From assembly GCA_024699005.1 (NCBI GenBank), contig JAILQN010000303.1, forward strand, positions 1 to 63,270: a stretch of 63,270 nucleotides of DNA, read 5' to 3'. The notes under the pieces are model-generated. The model was not told the origin of the DNA. It was given only the letters and a program-made list of their open reading frames with translations, and ran no database searches. Positions 28,318 through 36,358 of the stretch are shown in pieces (positions within the stretch are counted from its first letter, which is position 1; every line of letters starts with the position of its first letter). Source of the stretch: Clostridia bacterium. Its GTDB lineage: Bacteria; Bacillota_A; Clostridia; Oscillospirales; Acutalibacteraceae. A program made the position numbers and the translations under genes.

Positions 28318-29712
28318 CTATTCTGTTACGTGTACGACAAAATCACCCGAAAAACCGTGCCAATGCACCCAGACGCGGGTATCCCCGGGAGCCACCGGGA
28401 ACATGCGTGTTCCGACAATCCTGATGACCGACGTATCATAGCCGTCAAAGCTCATGCCGGACAGGATCGGAAAGATGTAATAATCCGTATCAAAAGCCAT
28501 TACCCAGATCTGCTCGCTCTTGCTGATCGTGTAGGACTGCTTCTCCGCCTTGATCGTGACGACCTCGGGAACAAGGCATACGTCTCTGTGGGTGACGGCG
28601 ACGTCGCTGTTGGTTACGGCTGACGCGTCGAGGTCCGGCTCGTCCGCAAGAGAAAGGGTGACCTTGTGCAGCCTTGTGGCCCAGTTGCCCCAGCTTATTC
28701 CATCGATGTCCGCGCCGGCGTAGGCGTAGGAAAGGTAAACCGGATCGCCCGCGGCGACGTGGCCGTCCGCGCGCCCGGAAATGCCGCAGTTATGCAGCTT
28801 TTTGCAGGTGTTCGCTTTGACGAAACCGCTCGGACGGAACGTGATGCCGTCAAAAGACTCCCACACGGCGACGTAGCTTTCATCGGAGAAGCGTTTCTCG
28901 GTGAAAACGGCGACAAAACGGCCGTACTCATCAAAATACTTGACGTCGGCAGAGTCTCCTCCGTTTTTCGGAGGGATGCATTCGCCGTGGAACTGAAGCG
29001 TCGCCGGCCAGTTTTCGTCCGTTGCGTCGGCAGTCGCGACCCGGGTGGTCGCCCCGGTCTCGTTGCACCATGAGTAGTAGACGTAAAGCGTTTCGCCCAT
29101 CACGACGAAAGAGGGCTCTCCTGCGCCGAAGCAGTTCTGATCGTCCGTGTACGGGAAAAGAGGCTGAACGTCCGTTCCCCAGCCGCTGCCCGTCCATTTT
29201 TCATTGAAGGGGCCCTCCGGGTTTTTGCTCCGGGCTACGCAGACGACGTTCTGTATCCCGCCCGGATTCGCGGTCGTTGTGTAGCCGATATAGTAATAAT
29301 CGCCGAACTTTACGGTCCCGGGGTCGCAGGTCCACATATGGTCGTAGCTTTCTGCCGTCGGTTTGAGAGCAATGACCTCTTTCGTACTCTCTTTGAAGTC
29401 GGGCGAGTAACGCTTGTAGCTCACAAGATCGATCATATCGCCCGGTCCGTTCGAAGCGCTCCAGACGTCAAGGCTGCCGTCGGAATTGAGGATCATCGAC
29501 GGGCCGTAGCGGTAGCCGCCGCGATCTTTGACGGGCTGCCAGGTGTCGAAGCCCTCGTCGTCGGCGCTGATCTGTACGTATTTCGTTTCATCGCCTCTTT
29601 CGACGGGCTCGCTCGGCGGGAAATCGCCGCCCGCGATCTCCGGCGAAAAGAGCTGTCCGATGCTGAACAACAGAACAAGAATCATTTTCAATGCCTGATA
29701 AAGTATTTCCAT
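28318..29712 (-). CDS. Secreted five-bladed beta-propeller protein (GH43/GH32-like)
   Basis: 464 residues. An N-terminal hydrophobic leader (ALKMILVLLFSIGQLFS) is followed by a propeller-like body with repeating strands such as GYRYGPSMILNSDGSLDVWSA, YDHMWTCDPGTVKFGDYYYIGYT and CFGAGEPSFVVMGETLYVYYS. The spacing of acidic residues (for example Asp in TCDPG and Glu in GAGEPS) is what is seen in GH43/GH32/GH117-type five-bladed propellers. A bacterial Ig-like (BIG2) domain occupies about residues 380-464. AGGGAGGAA precedes the ATG. Inference: an extracellular glycoside hydrolase or carbohydrate-binding protein acting on a plant or host glycan. The catalytic assignment is not certain. Confidence 0.68.
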   Translation of the reverse strand: MEILYQALKMILVLLFSIGQLFSPEIAGGDFPPSEPVERGDETKYVQISADDEGFDTWQPVKDRGGYRYGPSMILNSDGSLDVWSASNGPGDMIDLVSYKRYSPDFKESTKEVIALKPTAESYDHMWTCDPGTVKFGDYYYIGYTTTANPGGIQNVVCVARSKNPEGPFNEKWTGSGWGTDVQPLFPYTDDQNCFGAGEPSFVVMGETLYVYYSWCNETGATTRVATADATDENWPATLQFHGECIPPKNGGDSADVKYFDEYGRFVAVFTEKRFSDESYVAVWESFDGITFRPSGFVKANTCKKLHNCGISGRADGHVAAGDPVYLSYAYAGADIDGISWGNWATRLHKVTLSLADEPDLDASAVTNSDVAVTHRDVCLVPEVVTIKAEKQSYTISKSEQIWVMAFDTDYYIFPILSGMSFDGYDTSVIRIVGTRMFPVAPGDTRVWVHWHGFSGDFVVHVTE

Positions 29713-29835
29713 AACAGTTCCTCCCTGAACAGATTCGTATATTTTTGAAAGACAGATCCCGATTTATTGTTATCAGATCCCAGAATAATAAGAAGCCATA
29801 AAAATATCAAAAGGATTGAATTCGTCCCGTGTCTG

Positions 29836-31197
29836 TCAATCATAATACCCGGTATGCTTCGGCGGCAAAGACTCTTCCGTGCTTTGTGTTCCACGCACCT
29901 TCATTTTTCGGCAAAATACGTCGTCCCCGCAGCAGGCGTACAGGATATTCCCCGCGAGACTGAGCTTTTTCGGCACGGCATTCCCCGGCAATGGCAGGAT
30001 CGCGTCCACCGGACCGAAAGAACGGATACACTGTACGCCGAGTTCCGTCGCTGCGAGTATCCGGTCATCCTCCGTGACGCAAAGGTCGAATGCGCCGGGA
30101 AAGCGCGGGTCGGTCGGGGTCTGCAGAGAAGAGAGCATTTTGATATCCGTCAGAGCCCCGTCCGGCTGAACCGTCGCGGCGTAAATGCATGCGCGGGAAC
30201 AGTCGGCGATATACAGCCGCCAGAGATCAGATGACAGCGCAACGGCAGTCAGCCCGGAAAATCCGTCCGCTGCGACGGTCTTTGTTCCGTCTTTTTCAAA
30301 AATGACGGCACGTTCGCTGATTGTATAAACACCTCCCGCGGCGGCGCATGACGGGCGCGGGGGAAGAAAGGAGGGTGTCGGATGCCACGGCTCGGCGACG
30401 TCGATCAGTCCGGCGACTCGTTTCGACAACCCCGGCACACGGATCGGCGCGGTATCCCAGTCTTTCCAGAGGAAACGAAGGACCTCTTCGGCAAAATCCT
30501 CTCTCAGGTATCTGCTGCAGTGTCCCTCGCCGGGGTGATAACTCCATTCAAAATCATAGTTCGCAAACTGAAGCGCGAGGCGGGCTTCCAAAGCAGCGCA
30601 GTAAGAGCTGCCGAAATAATCGTCGGGTTCATCCTCGGACCAGTCAATATAAACGCGAATAGGTTTGGTTTCGAACAGCCGCATATGCACCGGCGCGATA
30701 TTGCCCCTCGCCATCGCTGAGAACGTCGGGCTGCTCAGGTACGCGCGGCGGAAATAATCGTTGCGGAACCAGACCCCGTTCCAGGCGGAGATCCCGCCTG
30801 AGGAGCCGCCGCTGATCATGTGCATATCCGGGGCGGGAGAAACGTTCAGTCCGTAACGCCCGATAAGATACGGGATCAACTCGTCAACGAGAAAATCCAC
30901 GTAGCCCGGATCGAACACATCATAATCGTTGAAGCGCATGTTCCGTCCGAAACCGCCCGGCAGAGTCGGCCGCATTTCACCGGGGCTGATACCAAGCACG
31001 GCGCAGGGCGGCATATCGCCCGCTTCTGCCAGCGTCAGCGCCGCTTTTGCCTGCGCGTTGTTGAGGCCGTCGTGAGTTACGATCAGACCAGGCTGAACAT
31101 TTCCCGCGTTATCAGGGACAAACAACCGCCATGCATAGGTCACGCCTGTGCGCAGACGTTTTCCGGTGTATTCGCCGGCGCAGTCGATGTATGTCAC
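29836..31197 (-). CDS. Esterase D-like hydrolase fused to an SMP-30-like propeller
   Basis: 453 residues; GTG start with GAGGAGG 7 nt upstream. The N-terminal half (about 1-255) is an alpha/beta hydrolase of the enterochelin-esterase/esterase D type: LIVTHDG oxyanion strand, nucleophile elbow SGGSSGG, acid in DWSEDEPDDYF, and a catalytic-His candidate in YHPGEGHCSRY. The C-terminal half (about 290-440) has strand repeats (LWRLYIADCSRACIYAATV, FDLCVTEDDRILAATELGV) like SMP-30/gluconolactonase propellers. No signal peptide is seen, so it is probably cytoplasmic. With the upstream secreted propeller protein, it suggests glycan or ester degradation. A split annotation as two genes would be wrong because the frame is continuous. 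Confidence 0.75.
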   Translation of the reverse strand: MTYIDCAGEYTGKRLRTGVTYAWRLFVPDNAGNVQPGLIVTHDGLNNAQAKAALTLAEAGDMPPCAVLGISPGEMRPTLPGGFGRNMRFNDYDVFDPGYVDFLVDELIPYLIGRYGLNVSPAPDMHMISGGSSGGISAWNGVWFRNDYFRRAYLSSPTFSAMARGNIAPVHMRLFETKPIRVYIDWSEDEPDDYFGSSYCAALEARLALQFANYDFEWSYHPGEGHCSRYLREDFAEEVLRFLWKDWDTAPIRVPGLSKRVAGLIDVAEPWHPTPSFLPPRPSCAAAGGVYTISERAVIFEKDGTKTVAADGFSGLTAVALSSDLWRLYIADCSRACIYAATVQPDGALTDIKMLSSLQTPTDPRFPGAFDLCVTEDDRILAATELGVQCIRSFGPVDAILPLPGNAVPKKLSLAGNILYACCGDDVFCRKMKVRGTQSTEESLPPKHTGYYD

Positions 31198-31247
31198 GGA
31201 AATACCTCCTCAAATCCCGATTCAGCAACATCCCGACAAAAGGGAAT

Positions 31248-31700
31248 TTAACGGTGAAAGTACATCCTGCTCAAATAAGGTTCCCCATCACCCTGAACCA
31301 TGCATAGAAATTCCCATCCGTATCGTTCGTAAAAACCAATATGGTTCGTTACCAGATAAACCGGGGAGATACCTTTTGCGCGCAGATCCTGCACGACCAG
31401 ATCCAGCAGACGTCCCGCAATTCCCCGGCGGCGGTACACTTCTTCGGTATAAACAGCGCAGACGTTCGGGGCAAGATCCTTGCGGTCATGGAAATCGTTT
31501 TCTATGACCCCCATACCGCCGACGATCTTATCGCCGTGCATACAGAGATACCAGCCGTATTCCGTCTCTCCCCTGAGATATGCATCCATGCACTCCAGAT
31601 ACGCTTCAGCCGGAACATGCCACTTGCCGTGGAACCATTCTGCAGCTGTTTTCTTTATTTCAGGGTTTTCTCTCAATGAAATATATGAATAGCTTACCAT
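31248..31700 (-). CDS. GNAT-family N-acetyltransferase
   Basis: 150 residues with GNAT architecture: strand LCMHGDKIVGGMGVI, motif A NVCAVYTEEVYRRRGIAGRLLDLVVQDL (acetyl-CoA pyrophosphate loop RRRGIAG), and motif B LVTNHIGFYERYGWEFL. The ATG at 31700 is used; a TTG four codons upstream has no ribosome site. Substrate unknown. It stands between an esterase and a hydrolase on the same strand. Confidence 0.88.
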   Translation of the reverse strand: MVSYSYISLRENPEIKKTAAEWFHGKWHVPAEAYLECMDAYLRGETEYGWYLCMHGDKIVGGMGVIENDFHDRKDLAPNVCAVYTEEVYRRRGIAGRLLDLVVQDLRAKGISPVYLVTNHIGFYERYGWEFLCMVQGDGEPYLSRMYFHR

Positions 31701-31762
31701 TTTTCTTCGCAAATAACGATTTATTGACCTGATTTCAGTCTTTATACCTCGTAAAACCGGAA

Positions 31763-32560
31763 TCAGCCTGTATGGATTGCCGGGATTTCATGAGTATCCT
31801 GTGATTTAAAAAAAGCTTTTATATACTCCTGCGCAATCCGATCATGTTTGCCGCGGAACATATGCTCTCCGCCATCGATCTCATGATATTCACAGTTCGG
31901 GTATTCCTGTTCCGCCCGACGCGCATAAGATATATCGACAATATTATCTGCCGTACCGTGCAGATAAAGCACAGGTCCCGTATAACCGCGAATTGCATCA
32001 TAGGGATCCATATTCTGTACCGCCTTAACATATCCGGCTCCGAGACGCATCGGACCGCACCGTATTTTCTCCGGAACGTTTGCAGGGTCGAATTTCGCAA
32101 ACATCATGCGTCCTTTTCTCGCATCATCGGGAATACAGAACGCCGGATAGAGCAGGGCAAGTGATGATATACGTTCCGGCGTATCTGCCGCGACCATAGC
32201 AGAAACAAAGCCGCCCTGACTGCATCCGAGCAAACTTATCCGGTTCTTATCGACATAAGGCAGAGACGAAACGTAACGGATAACGGCAGCCAGATCGTCC
32301 TTCTCCGTCAGCACAGACATATCCGTTGTCTTCCCGGAACTTCTTCCTATCAGACAGCCGCCGCAGAAATCGAAGATAAAAGCAAGATATCCCATTTCCG
32401 CCAGCAGTTCAGCATACTTTCTGCACATGAAGGAATTAGCCATGAAACCATGGCTCAGAATAACAGCGGGCTTATGCCTGACCGGTTCTCCGTACTGAGT
32501 CCCCCGGATCGTCAGACCGCTCCGTTCGAGACTGAATCGTTCTCTGCAGTTGCGTTTCAA
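31763..32560 (-). CDS. Alpha/beta hydrolase (dienelactone hydrolase/esterase type)
   Basis: 265 residues. It contains LSHGFMAN (oxyanion strand), the nucleophile elbow GCSQGG (about residue 119), Asp in HGTADNIV and His in GGEHMFRG as the catalytic triad. TTG at 32560 is the likely start because GGAGG lies 6 nt upstream; upstream codons have none. Family role: serine hydrolase on small esters or peptides. It is the last gene before the hairpin-rich stretch that marks the edge of the mobile element, so it is taken as host chromosome. Confidence 0.8.
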   Translation of the reverse strand: MKRNCRERFSLERSGLTIRGTQYGEPVRHKPAVILSHGFMANSFMCRKYAELLAEMGYLAFIFDFCGGCLIGRSSGKTTDMSVLTEKDDLAAVIRYVSSLPYVDKNRISLLGCSQGGFVSAMVAADTPERISSLALLYPAFCIPDDARKGRMMFAKFDPANVPEKIRCGPMRLGAGYVKAVQNMDPYDAIRGYTGPVLYLHGTADNIVDISYARRAEQEYPNCEYHEIDGGEHMFRGKHDRIAQEYIKAFFKSQDTHEIPAIHTG

Positions 32561-32696
32561 TTCCGACCTCCACAAATTCGATTTACATTATTATACCTGA
32601 AAAAATGTGCTTTTCAACTATTCAGAGCAATAAAGCCTCACAAATCTGCGTTTCCAACGGTCGCGGGGTATGCATAATCTTGTATTTTTTCCGATG

Positions 32697-32796
32697 CTGC
32701 CGCGCGGGCTTGCTGACAGTCACACCGGACTGTCAGCATTTCGCTTACGCGAAACCGCCCTGTTCGATTCCCGTCCGTCCCGGAATGCCATAAAAA
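32697..32796. other. Hairpin-rich non-coding stretch at the mobile-element edge
   Basis: Two perfect hairpins lie in tandem: GCTGACAGT-N8-ACTGTCAGC (about 32709-32734) and TTTCGC-TTAC-GCGAAA (about 32737-32752). A T-arm-like phrase, TGTTCGATTC, follows, but no complete tRNA fold can be drawn. No open reading frame with a ribosome site is present. Its place between a host hydrolase gene and a serine recombinase makes it the best candidate for the left attachment region or a tRNA-derived or repeat remnant. Confidence 0.45.
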
Positions 32797-32823
32797 CACG
32801 CACCCTTTGGGGTGCGTATTTTT
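32792..32823. terminator. Bidirectional intrinsic terminator after the recombinase
   Basis: The 8-bp stem ACGCACCC/GGGTGCGT (32798-32817) is flanked by A5 on the left and a T-tract on the right, so it works on both strands. The recombinase stop codon lies inside its right flank. Confidence 0.8.
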
Positions 32824-34469
32824 ATGGTGAACCAGAAATTGAGGATGACAAACCAAATTTTATATCGGCTTCATTGAACCCATCCAAACCGCTGACTTCT
32901 AATTCGTCGAAAATTATATGGACTCTTGTGAGGTCGTCATCTTCATCATAAACATACACCGAAGTAATAAAGATATCGCAAAACTCTTTCAAAACATTGT
33001 CGGGAATATTACCATTCTTGAAGAAGGACTGCATCTTTTCCCGGATAGCTATAAGCTTATCCCTGAACTGTTCAAATGACATATCCGGAGCGTTCCGGGC
33101 TTTAATCTCTTCGATTGTGTGCTGCGCTACTTCTATACGCTGCTCCGCCTGCGCGACACGCTCATAAGCGGTTTTTGTGCCCATACCCTGCTCAATCATA
33201 TCCATCAGGTTGTCGATTTTGTTTTGTTCGGTTTTTATCTGTTCTTCGTATTCTTTAATCTCCTTCTGCGAAGGTCTGCCGGCCTGAAGTTTTGTTGTCG
33301 CTTTAGCGATACGGTTTATATTTACGTCCGTCAGGTATTGATTTGCCGTAAAGCCAACCACCTGTCTTTCCAGGAGCTCTCTGCTGATTCTTTTCTTTTT
33401 GCAGCCGTTAAGATGCGCCTTATTCTTTGAGCCCCTGCAGACATAATAACGATAGTAGATGCAATCCGGATCATCACCCTGATCGAAATCCCGGGATTTT
33501 TCAACAGCTTCAACAATGGCTTTCGTGCTTGATACTGAAAAATCCATTCTTCCGGAAGTCTCTTCTTTACGAGAATTCTTATTTTTCCTCTTCTTTTTTT
33601 TTACAGTCCGCAACAAGCGGCTGACCGCAATGTCCGCAAAAAGCTTTGTCTATCAAAGAATATTGTACAGAAGACCTCGCGCGGGAACCGGTTTGCTGAT
33701 TATGCGCCATTCTTTTCTGCGCTTTATCATAAGTAGCCTTATCAATGATCGCAAGCTCCGGCATATCATGCTGAATAGTGTCCCATCTGTAAAGACCGTA
33801 GTAAAGAGGACATTTAAGAAGCCTGTTGAGATAATCGTTGGTGAATTCCTTGCCGACCTTGGTTTTCAATCCCATGCCGTTCAGTTTGCCCATTATTTCC
33901 TTGATAGATACTCCATTGACATAATCATCGAATATACTTTTGACGACAGGCGCTTCTTTTTCGTTGACCTTGTATGAGCCATCAACTATGTCATATCCGT
34001 ATTTCGGATAGCTGCCGTTGCTCTTCTTGGCAAGCGCGTTTTCCTGCATTCCGCGGGTTGCTTTCTCGGCAAGTTCCTGAGAATAGTAATTATTAACAGC
34101 CGTGTGAACGCCCATAATCAGGGTGCTTTGAGCGCCTTCGCCTATGTCCTCCATAGCAGAAATAAGCCGGACTCCGTTTTTATTCAGAATCTTTTTGTAA
34201 TTATAGAAGTCAGCCTGGTCTCTGCTGAAACGGTCGTATTTATATACAAGAACCGCAGTAAATCCTTTAGCGGCAGAGTCCTTAATCATACGAAGGGCGG
34301 AGTCGCGTTTATCAAATGACAAACCTGTCTCCGCACGATCGATATACTCGTTGATAACTTCCATATCGTGCTTCTCGGCATATTCTCTGCAGATACGGAT
34401 CTGACCTTCTATCGACTCCTCACGCTGTTTGTTTGAAGAGTAACGGGCGTATATTACAACTTTGGACAT
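32822..34469 (-). pseudogene. Large serine recombinase, frameshifted at an A9 tract
   Basis: Two overlapping frames (33579-34469 and 32822-33616) together encode one large serine integrase of about 545 residues. The N-terminal resolvase domain has YARYSSNKQREESIEGQ with the catalytic Ser, VLVYKYDRFSRD, then the recombinase domain and a zinc ribbon (CGHCGQPLVADC ... CRGSKNKAHLNGC) split by the shift. A long coiled coil follows in the second frame. The break is an A9 run on the coding strand (33602-33594). ATG 34469 has GAGGAG 9 nt upstream. By family, it would integrate and excise the element. As sequenced it is broken, unless polymerase slippage on A9 restores some product or the run is an assembly error. 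Confidence 0.85.
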
Positions 34470-34543
34470 CTCAATGTTCTCCTCAATAATCAAGTCTTAT
34501 GGTCAATGGACAATTAAAAATGCTTATAACCCATGCAATAACT

Positions 34544-36343
34544 TCACATCAGACTTTCATAATAATCCCTGATGTATTGAGCCATCATTTTTCTACGAGT
34601 ATCAAGGAACACCTGATAACCGAAAATATCCATATCCATAAACGATTCCGGCACACAGTTTTCGGCAAGATTGTCTCTCAGGTCTTCCATGTCTGTAATC
34701 CCGCCATAGAATGTCCCCTCGCCGGTGACCTGCTGCTTCATCAGCGCCATGTATTCACAAGGAGCGGCGTCTTTGATTTTTATATTGATTTCGGACTGAG
34801 TGTATACATAGTTCGCAATCTGGTTATAGTCTTTCCGGTTATCGACACCGTTCTTCTGCAGATACTTCTTCGGGAAGATATGATGAATATCTCCTCGTTG
34901 TTCAATAAGCGACTGGACGCTTATTTGTTTGGATAAAAATCCCCTTGCATTTCTTTTGACCTGGGCCATAAGGAAAACAAGGAAATACGGGCTGCTCGCG
35001 ACGGATGTATCCAAACGCTGTACAAGCACTGTGTTCCAGAATGCATCCGAAAGCTCGCCTGCTTCGGTGTTTTTGAGAAACATTTCCGGATCCTGTTCTG
35101 TAAAGCGCTTGATATCATAGTCAATGGCAGATTCAGCGGAACCGGAATAACGGCCGGTAAGCATAGACAAGACAATCCATCGCCGCACGATACTTTCTAT
35201 CATTGCCGGATCAATCCCACGTTCCTTCAGCGACAGATACAGGATATAACCGAAGTTCAATACGTTTTTTGACCGCACGAGCGAGGAATCAACAATGCCT
35301 GTAGATTGAACGATCATCAGATAACGCTTGAAATTTGTCTGATTTACAAACGCCTCAACACCTTCCCGCAGCTTACGAAACGATTCCTCTGCTATACTCT
35401 CAACGTTTTCCCTCGTTTCAAAATTACGGCCGGAAAGCAGGTTTACAAGATCGGCGATTTTGCCTCTATGGAAAACATGTGTAAACGAAACACGAAGAAC
35501 GTCCGTATAATCCGGAACATATATATCTTCCTGTTCTGTAGTCACCCATTTTATCTTATTCAACGCATCTGACTGCGAGAATTCCGTGTCATTCGAAACA
35601 ATCATCTCGTAATCCGCAGGTCGCTGCATGAAATGGCAGAAGTAATCTATCATCTTCCGGGTTTCGTTACCTCCATAACGTTCATCGGAAGAAATCTTTG
35701 ACATCGCGAAATCTGCCTGCGATAGCACAACACCCTGAGAATTTATCCGGATAAAGATATCCGTAACTTCATCTATTGTAAGCGTCTGCGAAAGCTCCGT
35801 CACACCGAGGCTGATCCCTTTTATCGCCATAAGACGCATCAACGTTTTGTTGATTACAGACTGTTTCCCAGTCATTCCGTTTGTTTCACAGTAACGATTA
35901 ACAAACTCCCATGCATCGAATCCCACTTCAAACACTTCTGAGATATCGGGAATCCACTTTGGATCTTTTTCGATTATCGGAGTACAAACTTCGAAGACCT
36001 CTTCAATGGGATTAAAAGCAATCGTAATTCGTTTTTTCTTGTAGTTGGAATCAACGACTTCCTGTCCCACGACCGCCGCCTGAATAGCCGTAATGCGTTG
36101 CTGACCGTCAATCAGGATTTTCTTTCCGGAAGATACTTTACCGTCTCTTAAACGGATGTCAGGATTTTTCCAGACAATAATATATCCGACAGGAAATCCC
36201 TTGTACAGAGAATCCATCAGATCACGAACCTTCGTTCCATCCCAGACAAAAGGTCTTTGAATCTCCGGGATAGCGATTTCGCCTTCCTTGATTGAGCTGA
36301 TTATGTTTTCGACAGATGTACTGTTTACAACGAATTGAGCCAT
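34544..36343 (-). CDS. GmrSD-like DUF262/DUF1524 (HNH) nuclease
   Basis: 599 residues. N-terminal DUF262 domain: AIPEIQRPFVWD and the nucleotide-site motif ILIDGQQRITAI (about residues 75-86). C-terminal DUF1524-like domain: HNH-type motif GDIHHIFPKKYLQ (about 485-497) followed by NQIANYVYTQSEIN. Both halves of the GmrS/GmrD type IV restriction enzyme are in one chain. AAAGGGAG precedes the ATG, 15 bp after the brxL stop. As the last gene of the BREX operon, it probably adds restriction of phages carrying modified bases that evade BREX. Confidence 0.88.
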   Translation of the reverse strand: MAQFVVNSTSVENIISSIKEGEIAIPEIQRPFVWDGTKVRDLMDSLYKGFPVGYIIVWKNPDIRLRDGKVSSGKKILIDGQQRITAIQAAVVGQEVVDSNYKKKRITIAFNPIEEVFEVCTPIIEKDPKWIPDISEVFEVGFDAWEFVNRYCETNGMTGKQSVINKTLMRLMAIKGISLGVTELSQTLTIDEVTDIFIRINSQGVVLSQADFAMSKISSDERYGGNETRKMIDYFCHFMQRPADYEMIVSNDTEFSQSDALNKIKWVTTEQEDIYVPDYTDVLRVSFTHVFHRGKIADLVNLLSGRNFETRENVESIAEESFRKLREGVEAFVNQTNFKRYLMIVQSTGIVDSSLVRSKNVLNFGYILYLSLKERGIDPAMIESIVRRWIVLSMLTGRYSGSAESAIDYDIKRFTEQDPEMFLKNTEAGELSDAFWNTVLVQRLDTSVASSPYFLVFLMAQVKRNARGFLSKQISVQSLIEQRGDIHHIFPKKYLQKNGVDNRKDYNQIANYVYTQSEINIKIKDAAPCEYMALMKQQVTGEGTFYGGITDMEDLRDNLAENCVPESFMDMDIFGYQVFLDTRRKMMAQYIRDYYESLM

Positions 36344-36358
36344 ATTGTGTATCTCCCT

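Noticed and set aside
32755..32791. Possible tRNA 3' half (TTCGATTC near the recombinase)
   Set aside because: The T-stem does not pair, no 5' acceptor half complementary to the end is found upstream, and no anticodon arm can be drawn.
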